From: Bacteroidaceae bacterium
GTDB lineage: Bacteria > Bacteroidota > Bacteroidia > Bacteroidales > Bacteroidaceae
Reading direction: 5' to 3'
Length of the DNA: 64,000 nucleotides
Assembly: GCA_024699495.1 (NCBI GenBank)
Contig: JAILPK010000045.1
Coordinates: 1-64,000 of the forward strand
The notes beneath the pieces are model-generated. The model was not told the origin of the DNA. It ran no database searches and worked only from the letters and a program-made list of their open reading frames with translations. The number at the start of each line of letters is the position of its first letter. Positions within the stretch are counted from its first letter, which is position 1. A program made the translations under genes and the position numbers. Of this stretch, positions 18,526-27,389 are shown piece after piece.

Positions 18526-18978
18526 TTATTTAGCGATTTTGATAGTATTGTTTCCTTGTTTCACAATATATATGCCTCGAGGCAGGGCGGAGAGGTTGAC
18601 CGACGTGCGTGAGCTGCTGGCGCTGAGGCTGCGCACGAGGGAACCGGCTGCGTTGAACACCTGAATAATTCCGGACCCGCTTGCAATCAGTTGGCCGTTC
18701 TCGTATGCTAACGTACGCGCGCTTTCGGTGCGGCTGATGGCAGTAGCCGTTGAGGCAAAATACATGCTGTTGAGATCGGCGAGGGCAAAGGAGTTTTCAT
18801 TTCCGTCAACCGTGGTTACAATCATGTCGTCACCGACGAATGTTATTTTTTTCAGTTGGCGTAATGCCACGCTCGCCTCAGAGCTTGAGGTGGCAATGGT
18901 CAGATAGTTGTAACTGTCAGCCAAAACCGTTGTGGCGGTGACTACTGTGAGCGCAAGACTCAAGAGAATTTGTTTCAT
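18526..18978 (-). CDS. Small secreted protein with C-terminal sorting-type tail
   Basis: A 150-residue protein with signal peptide (1-20). It has a short N-terminal domain ('LRQLKKITFVGDDMIVTTVDG') and a C-terminal 65-residue Ig-like tail ending 'RGIYIVKQGNNTIKIAK'. The tail resembles type IX secretion/surface sorting domains common in Prevotella-like proteins. Nothing else is recognisable, so it is almost a bare sorting tail. It lies 12 bases upstream of the beta-helix protein gene and 25 after the DUF2490 gene, hence in the same operon. Its role is unknown. Confidence 0.65.
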   Translation of the reverse strand: MKQILLSLALTVVTATTVLADSYNYLTIATSSSEASVALRQLKKITFVGDDMIVTTVDGNENSFALADLNSMYFASTATAISRTESARTLAYENGQLIASGSGIIQVFNAAGSLVRSLSASSSRTSVNLSALPRGIYIVKQGNNTIKIAK

Positions 18979-19003
18979 TGTCGGTTTGTATTATTATGGT
19001 TTG

Positions 19004-19984
19004 TTAGAATTTGAATTTATATCCGATGTTCAGGGCGTGTATCTTATAATGCCCGTCGTCATCGTTCTCATTGTTAAACACGTATGCGAAGCTCAGCTTG
19101 TGGCGTGGGGAAACAGCATATTCTATTCCTGCAGAGGCGCGAACCTTGTCTATTCTGAAATTCCCAGCGAGGTCGTTGAACAGTTCGCAATAGATGAACG
19201 GAGTGACGGCCCATCCCTTCTTGTCGAGTTCTAGAGTGAGGCGTGAGCGGAGCGTGTGCAGAGCCTTGGAATCCTTGACCTTTGTGGTGTCAAGTTCTTC
19301 AGGGTCGTAAGTCTCAATATCATCATATTCACCGGTGAATTCCAAAGGATAGCCATCGTAAACCGGGTCGCGGTATTTGGTGGTCACCTTTGTTCGTTTG
19401 CGGTTGACAGTCTTTGAGGGCACGAGCGAAAGCTGATAGCGTTCGCGGAGGCTTACTCTGAGGATTTTCCAAAACTTGTATGAATAGGCTACATCTGCGC
19501 TGATGCGGTGCTTGGGCCGCCAATAGGAGTCGGTGACGCGTGTGAAATACTCATAGTTGTAGCCCTTGTAGGTGTAATTTGTGCCATTGTCAGTGATGGT
19601 CGGGGCTCCCATAAAGCTGCTGAAATCCGTGTTCTCGCTGGCTCCGTCAGCTCTATACTTGTATTCATAGTCTTCCTTATGCGCCGTCTCTACGGGGTAA
19701 TGCTTCATTACAAATGTATAACCGACGCCCAATTTCCAATGCTTTGACGGCTTCCAGCCCAGACCCAGACCGATGTCGAAGCGGCTGGCTTCGCTGAAAC
19801 CCTCGTTTGTGCGGAAGCCGGCATCGAGACCTAAAGTGAGGTCGTGCGGGAGGATTTTGGTGAATCCCAATTCGCTCCAAAGGGCAGAGGTGCTTTTGCC
19901 GGCGTCTTCGCTGACATAGTCTTCCTGTGCCAGCATGGGGCTGCCGGTTACGACCAACGACAAGATGAAGAGAATGCGTTTCAT
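19004..19984 (-). CDS. DUF2490 family outer-membrane beta-barrel protein
   Basis: A 326-residue protein with signal peptide (1-19, ending 'GSPMLAQ'). It has alternating amphipathic strands ('HRISADVAYSYKFWKILRVSLRERYQL' region; 'RASAGIEYAVSPRHKLSFAYVF') and a C-terminal aromatic residue (GYKFKF), as in outer-membrane barrels. It matches the DUF2490 style. It begins two bases after the DUF4956 stop, so it is tightly linked to that membrane protein and the polyphosphate polymerase. It could be the outer-membrane component of the cluster; that is inference. Confidence 0.72.
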   Translation of the reverse strand: MKRILFILSLVVTGSPMLAQEDYVSEDAGKSTSALWSELGFTKILPHDLTLGLDAGFRTNEGFSEASRFDIGLGLGWKPSKHWKLGVGYTFVMKHYPVETAHKEDYEYKYRADGASENTDFSSFMGAPTITDNGTNYTYKGYNYEYFTRVTDSYWRPKHRISADVAYSYKFWKILRVSLRERYQLSLVPSKTVNRKRTKVTTKYRDPVYDGYPLEFTGEYDDIETYDPEELDTTKVKDSKALHTLRSRLTLELDKKGWAVTPFIYCELFNDLAGNFRIDKVRASAGIEYAVSPRHKLSFAYVFNNENDDDGHYKIHALNIGYKFKF

Positions 19985-19986
19985 GG

Positions 19987-20700
19987 CTACATCTCTTTAG
20001 GCATTCGTCCGTAACGTGCGATGCTGTTGCCTACATCTGAAGGGTCGTTATAGAAGATGCGGATCAGGGCGGAGTCTTTGAGGAAATCCAGCATTCCGAT
20101 TTCGAGACGAGTGATCTTCACCCCTACGCGCTTCTCCAGATCTGCAATCAGTTCGGGGCGCTTCTCGGGTGTGATGAGGCTCACATTGTCGTATTTTATA
20201 ATCTTGGAGCATTCCTGATGCATCACCTTGCTGCCCTCGAACATCCAGGCCATGAGGATGAATGCGAGGTTGACAAAGAGAATGGTTACAATGCCCACGC
20301 CGTCCCAGTAGTCGGCTTTGGGATGATAGTCACCGCGTGCCAGGGCGTTGATTACGCTGAGGGCGATGAGCATAAAGAGATATGTCATCTCACGGATGGG
20401 GACTGCCTCGGTGCGGAAACGCATGATTCCGAAAATCGCAAACAGACCCATTGCTGCGCCCAGGGCCATGCCGCCGCCTTCCATCAGGCTGACGAGCAGG
20501 AAGATGCTCATGGACATCAGGATGAAGATGAACATATAGTCGCGGCGCATGCTGCGTGGATAATAGAACTTGTTGGCGATGAACGAGACAACCGCCAGGT
20601 TGATGAGGAAGCGTATGACCAACGAGATGAACTGCTGGGGGTCAAAGAGCGTTACGCCGAACATTTCGCCTAACGCGTAATTAATTTGGTTAATGTCCAT
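19987..20700 (-). CDS. DUF4956 integral membrane protein
   Basis: A 237-residue protein with about five membrane helices (about 24-44, 54-72, 77-94, 107-124, 135-155). The conserved loop FGIMRFRTEAVPIREMTY (about 89-106) is characteristic of DUF4956. The C-terminal 75 residues form a soluble alpha/beta domain. DUF4956 genes are repeatedly found beside VTC-type polyphosphate polymerases in bacteria. A role in exporting or channelling the polymer is a reasonable hypothesis; no function is established. Confidence 0.85.
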   Translation of the reverse strand: MDINQINYALGEMFGVTLFDPQQFISLVIRFLINLAVVSFIANKFYYPRSMRRDYMFIFILMSMSIFLLVSLMEGGGMALGAAMGLFAIFGIMRFRTEAVPIREMTYLFMLIALSVINALARGDYHPKADYWDGVGIVTILFVNLAFILMAWMFEGSKVMHQECSKIIKYDNVSLITPEKRPELIADLEKRVGVKITRLEIGMLDFLKDSALIRIFYNDPSDVGNSIARYGRMPKEM

Positions 20701-20776
20701 TAATCTAAACAGGTTTTAATTTTATAATGTCAGAGTATTATTTCAGCATTTCAATGCATCCGGTTAAAGGTAGGTC

Positions 20777-21568
20777 TCACTGGGCCTGTGTGAAGTTATA
20801 TCCCGTGAGCTTCGATATCCAAACCATCTTTGGCTTGAAGAGATTGCTCTTCAGTTCGCGGTTGGTCATGACGGACCCGATGCAGTATTTGGAGAATCCG
20901 GATGTCTTTATGCGCACCTCGCGCAGGATGTCGAGCACGGGTGAGTAAACGTTGCCGTCGCGCTTGAGTTCTATAATTACCAAATTGCCAGTGCCAGCGT
21001 CGCTGTCAGTTTCATAGTTGTGAAACGAGACATTGAAATCTATGGTTAGGCGTTCTGTTTTCCCGTAGTTGACGAGTGTAATACGCTGGAACTGGTTCTG
21101 AACAGTGGGGATGATATCGTCGAATGTGGCTCCGGTCAGTTTTGAGATGAAGTCATCGCCTCCGGCGTTGATGATTAGCTGCTTGTCGTGGTCGGGAACA
21201 GTGATGCGTTTCTTTTTTGTGCGTCCGTGGTTGTTTTTCGTTTTTACCTCGAGGAATGTGAGATCACTATCCAAATATGTTCGCACGCGTATCTTCTGGC
21301 GCGGCGCATGCCCGTTGTGATGTTCCAGAAAGAATCGATGCCACGGCGTGTCCCAATAAACAGTGCGATAGTTCGCCACGCGCTGGCCTTCGATCTGCTG
21401 CGCAAAGTATTTTCCTTGGGTCAGTTCTAACATTGTAGCCAAATTTTCCTTATTGGTGACAAACTTGGTATCAGTCCTGTTCATCAGTTTGATACCGCTC
21501 ATTTCATCCAGTGAGATTGGATTAAGTTGACCAAGCCAAGAGGCTATTTTAGTGTCTGTTTGTGTCAT
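20777..21568 (-). CDS. VTC-type polyphosphate polymerase domain protein
   Basis: A 263-residue protein consisting of the VTC tunnel domain alone, without SPX or membrane parts. Basic and acidic tunnel residues of the family are present: R31 and K35, the R94-x-R96 pair in 'QKIRVRTY', E107-x-K109, R162, E200-x-K202 ('VIIELK') and S226-K227 ('FSKY'). In yeast Vtc4 these bind ATP-derived phosphate and grow polyphosphate. It is the first gene of a five-gene minus-strand run, diverging from frr, with a -7-like TACTTTTG at 21588-21595. Enzyme activity is likely from residue conservation but unproven. Confidence 0.85.
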   Translation of the reverse strand: MTQTDTKIASWLGQLNPISLDEMSGIKLMNRTDTKFVTNKENLATMLELTQGKYFAQQIEGQRVANYRTVYWDTPWHRFFLEHHNGHAPRQKIRVRTYLDSDLTFLEVKTKNNHGRTKKKRITVPDHDKQLIINAGGDDFISKLTGATFDDIIPTVQNQFQRITLVNYGKTERLTIDFNVSFHNYETDSDAGTGNLVIIELKRDGNVYSPVLDILREVRIKTSGFSKYCIGSVMTNRELKSNLFKPKMVWISKLTGYNFTQAQ

Positions 21569-21587
21569 ATTCGGAATAAAATCGCGA

Positions 21588-21655
21588 CAAAAGTAATTCT
21601 TTTTATAGTAAATTCGAAAAAAAATTGGTAAAATTCAACAAAAGCCATAAATTTG
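21588..21655. promoter_or_regulatory. Divergent promoter region, VTC cluster and frr
   Basis: For frr (plus): TTG at 21625-21627, a 20-base spacer and TAAATTTG at 21648-21655, a good Bacteroidetes match. For the polyphosphate polymerase operon (minus): TACTTTTG at 21588-21595 is a good -7 element 20 bases before the ATG, without a convincing -33 element. The region is strongly AT-rich. Confidence 0.6.
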
Positions 21656-21710
21656 CCCACAAAATAGAAGATATTAAACCATTTAAACAATTATACATTT
21701 TTTTAAAATT

Positions 21711-22271
21711 ATGCCAGACGTTAAGACTTTTCTTGCCTCTGCCGAAGAAAAAATGGAAGAGGCTGTGATGTATCTCGAAGAAGCCCTCTCACACATACGG
21801 GCCGGAAAGGCTAACATTAAGTTGCTTGACGGAATCCGGGTGGATAACTATGGGGCGCTGGTGCCTATCAACCAGTGTGCAGCCGTCACGACTCCGGATG
21901 CTCGTACTATCGCTATTAAGCCTTGGGACAAGTCCCAGTTCAGAGCTATCGAGAAAGCTATCATAGACAGTCCGCTTGGTATTATGCCCGAGAACAATGG
22001 CGAAATCATCCGCATAGGTATCCCGCCATTGACTGAAGAGCGACGCAAGCAGCTGGTGAAGCAATGCGGCCAGGAATCTGAACAGGCAAAGGTAAGTGTC
22101 CGCAATGCCCGCCGTGAGACGATTGACAAGCTGAAGAAAGCCATAAAGGAAGGCTTGTCTGAGGACTTGGAGAAAGACGGCGAGGATGAGCTGCAGAAGA
22201 TGCACGACAAATACATCAAGCAGATTGAAGCCCTCTTTGCAGCCAAGGAGAAGGAGATAATGACTGTTTAG
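21711..22271 (+). CDS. frr: Ribosome recycling factor
   Basis: Splits post-termination ribosomes together with EF-G. The 186-residue length is standard. The helical bundle sequence includes '[24 protein letters not shown]' region, '[30 protein letters not shown]', and '[21 protein letters not shown]', all typical. It is followed 20 bases later by rsgA, so both ribosome-related genes are probably cotranscribed. Confidence 0.97.
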   Translation: MPDVKTFLASAEEKMEEAVMYLEEALSHIRAGKANIKLLDGIRVDNYGALVPINQCAAVTTPDARTIAIKPWDKSQFRAIEKAIIDSPLGIMPENNGEIIRIGIPPLTEERRKQLVKQCGQESEQAKVSVRNARRETIDKLKKAIKEGLSEDLEKDGEDELQKMHDKYIKQIEALFAAKEKEIMTV

Positions 22272-22291
22272 GTTTTACAGACAGTTGACTT

Positions 22292-23428
22292 TTGAAAGGC
22301 TTAGTAATCAAAAGCACAGGGAGTTGGTACGATGTCCGCACCGACGACGGTCGTCTGTTTGCCTGTAAGATAAAAGGTAATTTCCGGCTGCGCGGAATCC
22401 GAAGCACCAATCCGGTTGCCGTAGGTGATATTGTTGAGATAAAACCTGTCGCAGAGATGCCTGCAGATTCTCCGCAGCCAGAGCATAAAGCTCGTAAGCA
22501 GAAAAAAAGAAAAGGACAGAAGGAATCGCCATCTGACATTAATATCGGACCTATCTGTCCAGGCGCGTCAGAGGCCAAAGCGGGTGTTGGCAGGGAGGCT
22601 TTCATCACAGAGATTCACGAGCGCCGCAACTATGTCATCCGAAAGGCCTCCAACCTCTCCAAGCAGAGCCACATCATAGCAGCGAATGTTGATCTCGCCT
22701 GTCTGATAGTCACCGTTGCACATCCGGAGACATCCACCACCTTTATTGACCGTTTCTTGGCATCCGCCGAAGCTTATAGCGTTCCGGCAGCCATCATCTT
22801 CAATAAGATTGATATTTACGATGAGGATCAGCTCCGCTATCTGGATGCTGTGATAGACCTCTATAGATATCTTGACTACCCATGCTTTGCTGTTTCGGCT
22901 GAGACAGGTGAGGGGATTGACTTCTCATCTCATGAATCACCGCAGTCAGCGCCCTCGACCCTTATTGAATTCCTTCAGGGCAAAACCACCTTGTTCTGTG
23001 GCAACAGCGGAGTGGGTAAAAGTACATTGCTTAATCGGCTTGTTCCAGGGGCATGCGCCAAAACTGCTGCCATCAGCGAGGCTCATGACCAAGGTCTGCA
23101 TACGACTACCTTCTCTGAGATGTTCGAACTGCCTGCTGACAACCCGCATCTGTCACAGAGTGATGAGGCGGGAAAAGGGATGTCTTATATTATAGACACC
23201 CCGGGAATCCGTGGTTTCGGCACCTTCGATTTCCAGCGCGAGGAGGTCTCCCATTATTTCCGTGAAATATTCCGTTTCGGTCATGACTGCCGTTTTAGCA
23301 ACTGCACTCACACCCACGAACCGGGTTGCGCCGTGCTGAAGGCTCTCGAAAGCCATCAAATAGCAGAAAGCCGCTATAATTCTTATCTCTCCATACTTGA
23401 AGACAAGGATGAAGACCGTTATCGGTGA
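22292..23428 (+). CDS. rsgA: Ribosome small subunit-dependent GTPase A
   Basis: A circularly permuted GTPase that checks 30S subunit maturation. The permuted motif order is visible: NKID (G4) first, then GNSGVGKST (G1), DTPG (G3), and the C-terminal zinc-binding [16 protein letters not shown]. The N-terminal OB-fold carries a lysine-rich insertion of about 40 residues (roughly 58-100) not usual in the family. The start is a TTG at 22292, the only start giving the full OB domain, 20 bases after frr. Length is 378 residues. Confidence 0.95.
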   Translation: MKGLVIKSTGSWYDVRTDDGRLFACKIKGNFRLRGIRSTNPVAVGDIVEIKPVAEMPADSPQPEHKARKQKKRKGQKESPSDINIGPICPGASEAKAGVGREAFITEIHERRNYVIRKASNLSKQSHIIAANVDLACLIVTVAHPETSTTFIDRFLASAEAYSVPAAIIFNKIDIYDEDQLRYLDAVIDLYRYLDYPCFAVSAETGEGIDFSSHESPQSAPSTLIEFLQGKTTLFCGNSGVGKSTLLNRLVPGACAKTAAISEAHDQGLHTTTFSEMFELPADNPHLSQSDEAGKGMSYIIDTPGIRGFGTFDFQREEVSHYFREIFRFGHDCRFSNCTHTHEPGCAVLKALESHQIAESRYNSYLSILEDKDEDRYR

Positions 23429-23777
23429 GGAGGGCGGCCGGAGACGATTAATGATTAATGGTTAAGGTTTAGTGGTTGGGCTGGCGCAGTGCGGCTGGAA
23501 GGAGTGGCCTCACCCCCTCTCCCGTGGGCGAGGGGGAAGTGGCAATGCCGCATAGGCCGGGGAACAGCTGGGAGCTATAGAGACTATAGAGGCTGGGAGC
23601 CCGGGAGCGGCAGGAGACGGAGCTAACGGCTTAACTCCTTAACACCTTAACCCCTTAACTCCTTGTTGACTTGTTGTCTTGTTGCCCCCAAAACGGCAGA
23701 GCCATTTGCCTCGTCAACTAAGGAAACAACTCGTCAACTTGTCAACTCGTCAACTTGTTAACTAAAGAATCAGCTGC
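23429..23777. repeat. Gene-free tract with GC-rich and GTTGAC-type repeats
   Basis: The stretch 23507-23536 (GGCCTCACCCCCTCTCCC followed by GGCGAGGGG) recurs in inverted form at 63718-63754. It is followed by TTAACxCCTTAA units (about 23630-23665) and GTTGACTT/CAACTTGTCAACTCGTCAA units (about 23664-23762). No gene or RNA is apparent. Confidence 0.75.
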
Positions 23778-26213
23778 TTATTTTGTAGCCATAACCAAGC
23801 GGGTGCTCTTGATGCCCTGGCCTGTGGCAGTCAGAGTTACAGCGCCTGGGGTGCGGCCTGCGCGGAGAATCACAAGACAGCTTCCGTCATAAAGTCTGCG
23901 GTGGTTGGTGAAGGTGAGTTCGTCGCTATAGTGGTCACCGCTGCTAACAGCAATGATTTCAGCCGGCCCGTCAACAGAGAATGTGATGTCGGAGTCTGCA
24001 GATGGAACAACGCGTCCCTTTTTGTCTGTGGCAGTGACAACTACATGCTGAAGGTCACGTCCGTCTGCATGCCAGACTAAGCTGTTGTCTTTTATATTAT
24101 TGCCTAACTTGGGAAGGTCTGGCTGAAGAACCAGTTTACTGGCCTTTCCGGCAGTCTCTACCCGATGGCGGGCCACCACTTTTCCGCCATTGCGGGCAAT
24201 CGCCTCGATATATCCGTCTTTGTATTCCACTTTGTCCCAACGTATTTGATTACGGACCTTGGGATTGGTGACCTCATTTTTCTTCTTGCCGAGACTCTTA
24301 CCATTGACGATTAGTTCGATTTCGTCAGCATTTGTATATGTTGTGATGCTGAGCTTCTCGCCTTTTGTCCGCGTCCAATGGTCCGTGAGACGACGAATCT
24401 TCTGCTTTACGCCGTTCCATTCGATGTCTTGGCTCTGTTCCAGAACACAGATATGAACTACAGGCTCTTCAGAGAATATAGACTTGGCCAGATAAGCGTT
24501 TGGTTTTGTGGAAAGGTCAATGTTGAACACACCTTGAGCCCAGCCTTTGGCCGGCCAGCCTTGGCTCTCGCCGAGGTAGTCGATAGCGCCCCAATAGGCC
24601 AGACCGATAACTTTATTGAGGTCCATCTCAAAATAGTTGGGACCCATTGCAGCCGTCGTAGCCTCACTCTGGTAGAATTTCATCCACGGGAAGCGGCGCC
24701 CGTCGCCAGGGAAATACATATATCTGTAGTTGTATGCAGAAATGTCCGTTTCCATCACGAGCGGGGCTGGCAGCGAGTCGGTCTCTATGTTGCGTCCTCG
24801 GGGATGCATGGCCACAGTGATTGGGCGCGTCTGGTCATAGCGCTGCAAAAGAGGCTTCTGAATTCTGTAGGTGGTCACTCCCCAGTCAGCGTACGGGATA
24901 TTCCAATAGGTTTGCAACTCATTACCAAGACTCCACATTACTACTGACGGGTGGTTGCGGTCGCGCTTGATCCACTCGGGAATATCATGCTGCCATAGTT
25001 CTGTCCATGGAATGCGGTCGCCGGCATATTGTTTGAGCCATTTGTCGTAGAGTTCATCAACAACAAGAATTCCGTATTGGTCACAGAGGTTGAGCAGATC
25101 GTCGGAATATGGGTTGTGGCTGGTCCGGATATGATTGAATCCAAATTCCTTGAGCAGTTTCACACGCTTTTCGATTGCCCGTGGGTAAGCAGCAGCACCG
25201 AGGGCTCCGAGAGTGTGGTGGTTTGCGATTCCTTTTAAGATTATCTTCTTGCCGTTTAATTTAAAACCGAAGTCCGGCCCATATTCTATTGTTCTGACTC
25301 CGAAGTTGCTCTCGACGCGGTCGGCTTCTGAGCCGTCCTGATGATAAATAGTTACTTCTGCCTTATAAAGATAGGGGTCTTCCAGATTCCAGAGATGCGC
25401 ATTTTGGACATGCATGTCCGGAAGCTGATATTCGCATGTTTTCTGGTTACCGCGGAACTTCAGCTGGGTCTTCTTTTCTGCTATGACCTTCCCCTCACGG
25501 TCGAAGATGCGAACGGAAATCGGAATATTCTTAACGTTGCGTTCCTGACAGTGTATTTCAGCTGTTATACTCACTTTGTTATTGTCTGTGGTGGTGATAT
25601 AGAGCGGATGACGCGTGAAATAAAGTTGTGGGTCGGTCGTTACGAGATGAACATCCCGATAAAGTCCGGCGCCTGTATACCAGCGAGAGGATGTCGCGCT
25701 GCGTGTGTCAGCCCTCACAGCAATGACATTCTCCTGTCCAAAGCGCAGCAGCTTGGTAATGTCAGCCTCAAAGCCCAGATAACCATAGTCTGTCTTTCCG
25801 ATGGGGGTTCCGTTCAGCCATGCGTCGCCTACAAGCAGAATGCCCTCGAAATCCAGCAGCACGCGCCGGCCTTCCCAAGCAGCGGGCGGAGAAAATGACT
25901 TTCGATACCAGCCGATGCCCATCTTCTTAAATCCTCTGGAGCTGAGCAGACTGCGGCGGTTTGCTCCAGGATCGCTGTTGTCTGGCCGCTCATCAGCGCT
26001 TGGAGTTTCCCAAGGCTGCTCAATCTGAAAGTCGTGAGGCAGTGACAGTGTGCGCCATGATGCATCTGAAAGCTCCGTGCTTTCTCCGTTGTTGACATCG
26101 CCTGCGTGAAAATGCCAGTCGAAATTAATAATAGAATCAGTGCGTGCTGATTTGTTGTCAGCTGTCGCAGTTCCGGCAATGCCGAGAGCAATGATGAGAG
26201 TTAGTAATTTCAT
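23778..26213 (-). CDS. Glycoside hydrolase family 2 (beta-galactosidase-like)
   Basis: An 811-residue secreted enzyme. The ATG at 26213 is chosen because it places a clean signal peptide (1-18, 'MKLLTLIIALGIAGTATA') at the N-terminus. The order is a sugar-binding jelly roll (about 50-190), an Ig-like domain (200-305), a TIM barrel (310-610) and C-terminal beta-sandwich domains. The proposed acid/base is Glu432 in 'SLGNEL' and the nucleophile Glu517 in 'FYQSEATT'. Galactosidase is the best guess; other GH2 activities are possible. No SusC/SusD genes are adjacent. Confidence 0.85.
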   Translation of the reverse strand: MKLLTLIIALGIAGTATADNKSARTDSIINFDWHFHAGDVNNGESTELSDASWRTLSLPHDFQIEQPWETPSADERPDNSDPGANRRSLLSSRGFKKMGIGWYRKSFSPPAAWEGRRVLLDFEGILLVGDAWLNGTPIGKTDYGYLGFEADITKLLRFGQENVIAVRADTRSATSSRWYTGAGLYRDVHLVTTDPQLYFTRHPLYITTTDNNKVSITAEIHCQERNVKNIPISVRIFDREGKVIAEKKTQLKFRGNQKTCEYQLPDMHVQNAHLWNLEDPYLYKAEVTIYHQDGSEADRVESNFGVRTIEYGPDFGFKLNGKKIILKGIANHHTLGALGAAAYPRAIEKRVKLLKEFGFNHIRTSHNPYSDDLLNLCDQYGILVVDELYDKWLKQYAGDRIPWTELWQHDIPEWIKRDRNHPSVVMWSLGNELQTYWNIPYADWGVTTYRIQKPLLQRYDQTRPITVAMHPRGRNIETDSLPAPLVMETDISAYNYRYMYFPGDGRRFPWMKFYQSEATTAAMGPNYFEMDLNKVIGLAYWGAIDYLGESQGWPAKGWAQGVFNIDLSTKPNAYLAKSIFSEEPVVHICVLEQSQDIEWNGVKQKIRRLTDHWTRTKGEKLSITTYTNADEIELIVNGKSLGKKKNEVTNPKVRNQIRWDKVEYKDGYIEAIARNGGKVVARHRVETAGKASKLVLQPDLPKLGNNIKDNSLVWHADGRDLQHVVVTATDKKGRVVPSADSDITFSVDGPAEIIAVSSGDHYSDELTFTNHRRLYDGSCLVILRAGRTPGAVTLTATGQGIKSTRLVMATK

Positions 26214-26328
26214 ATAGATAAAGTAAATAATTATAAATCGGGACGGGAAAAAAGAAAAGGGACACTGGCGTTTAACCGTCAATGCCCTTTTCCAAATTTA
26301 TTATTCTACTACATTAATATATAATGCG

Positions 26329-26402
26329 TAGCGGGGGCGGGGCTTGAACCCGCGACCTTCGGATTATGAATCCGACGCTCTGACCAGCTGAGCTACCCCG
26401 CC
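26329..26402 (-). tRNA. tRNA-Met (anticodon CAT)
   Basis: A 74-base cloverleaf: acceptor GGCGGGG/CCCCGCT (one G-T pair at the end), anticodon stem TCGGA/TCCGA with loop TTCATAA giving CAT, and T-arm GCGGG-TTCAAGC-CCCGC. The 3' CCA is not encoded. It lacks the C1:A72 mismatch and GGG/CCC anticodon stem of initiator tRNA, so it is an elongator methionine tRNA. A CAT tRNA-Ile with lysidine modification is the alternative. It has its own promoter just upstream. Confidence 0.95.
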
Positions 26403-26454
26403 AGCCTTATCGGCTGAGCAGTCAGCGAAGACTGCCTTTGCGGATTTGCGTGTG

Positions 26455-26486
26455 CAAAGGTAAGCGATTTATTCGGAACTGCCAAA
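26455..26486 (-). promoter_or_regulatory. Promoter of tRNA-Met
   Basis: On the minus strand TTTG (26483-26486), a 20-base spacer and TACCTTTG (26455-26462) form an excellent Bacteroidetes promoter. The -7 element ends 52 bases before the mature tRNA 5' end, leaving a short leader. Confidence 0.8.
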
Positions 26487-26973
26487 CAAAACGAGTAAAA
26501 ACTTACAATGTCTGTTTGCATTTGTCGAGATTTGCTTTGACATTCTCTATGGCGGCGCGACAATTTTTATTAAGAACTCTTTCTTATGTAGCTGTGCTCT
26601 TATTCCGGACACTCATATCTCTTTGTGGCCCTGAGTATATGCAAACCAATACTTTATGTGAATTTGTTGTTCTGCAAAATAGCTCGGATGCTTATGGCCA
26701 TTCTGGTTCTAACTGATGGGCATGTCAGTATTATAACCATTGCTTTGAATGTATCTTTCCGTTGTCTGAATAATAATGCACGTATTGTGGGCACTCAAAC
26801 TTCTTAACCACTTGAACTCTTAAACCCTTGAACCGCGCCATCGGCGCCTCTTTAACATCTTAAACTCTTAAACCGCGAATTTGCTCGCCTCTTAAACTTC
26901 TTTCTTGTCTGCAAATTTATGCCATTTTAATTATAAATGCAACAAAAAAGGCTTGTTTTTCTTTAAGATGATG
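26487..26973. other. Gene-free stretch, remnants and TTAAAC repeats
   Basis: I see no credible gene. A 92-codon open frame on the plus strand (26438-26716) overlaps the tRNA promoter and resembles no family. Bases about 26805-26900 hold CTTAAAC/CTCTTAAACC repeats of the same type as at 3210-3260. The rest is unremarkable AT-rich sequence. Confidence 0.6.
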
Positions 26974-27010
26974 AAAAAAGCCTCTACCACATAGGGTAAA
27001 GGCTTTAAAA
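26974..27010 (-). terminator. Intrinsic terminator after the ferredoxin gene
   Basis: The minus strand reads AAAGCCT-t-TACCC, a short loop, GGTA-gAGGCTTTTTT: a stem of about ten pairs followed by six T. It lies about 25 bases beyond the ferredoxin stop. The A-rich opposite flank means it may also act in the other direction. Confidence 0.8.
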
Positions 27011-27035
27011 TCTTTAGTTAGGTGTGCTTAGAGGC

Positions 27036-27200
27036 TCAGAGGCTGATAGCTCCTGATGGGCAAGCGTCAGCGCAAGTGCCACATTCTGTGCATTCATCAG
27101 GATTAATAGAGTAGATATCGCCTTCGGAGATAGCTCCAACGGGGCATTCATCAATGCAAGTGCCGCAAGCAACACAATCATTACTGATTACATAAGCCAT
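27036..27200 (-). CDS. 2[4Fe-4S] ferredoxin
   Basis: A 54-residue bacterial ferredoxin, an electron carrier for low-potential redox enzymes. It has two CxxCxxCxxxCP cluster motifs: Cys9, 12, 15, 19 ('CVACGTCIDECP') and Cys37, 40, 43, 47 ('CTECGTCADACP'). The length and the internal duplication are typical of clostridial-type ferredoxins. It is monocistronic, between a strong promoter and a clear terminator. Confidence 0.97.
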   Translation of the reverse strand: MAYVISNDCVACGTCIDECPVGAISEGDIYSINPDECTECGTCADACPSGAISL

Positions 27201-27271
27201 AATTGTCTGTTTTTAGGGGTTATTCAATACTTTAGGATGTGGCAAAAAGCTCTTTTTTGCTTTTGCCGCCG

Positions 27272-27302
27272 CAAATTTACCTATTTCTGGGCATCTGCCA
27301 AA
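27272..27302 (-). promoter_or_regulatory. Promoter of the ferredoxin gene
   Basis: Minus strand TTTG (27299-27302), a 19-base spacer and TAAATTTG (27272-27279): an exact consensus Bacteroidetes promoter. It predicts a 5' leader of roughly 65 bases. Confidence 0.85.
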
Positions 27303-27389
27303 ATTTTTGTGCTATTTTTGCAGTTGTATTACCTAAATTTGATGAATTATACTTTTCTGAAACTTCCGCGCACGGTTATTTTATATACA

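Noticed and set aside
20218-20673. 151-codon plus-strand open frame
   Set aside because: Antisense to DUF4956; histidine/glutamate-rich composition reflects the complement of membrane codons.
24378-24947. 189-codon plus-strand open frame
   Set aside because: Antisense to the GH2 catalytic barrel; no domain.
26438-26716. 92-codon plus-strand open frame
   Set aside because: It overlaps the tRNA promoter and has no ribosome-binding site or recognisable domain.
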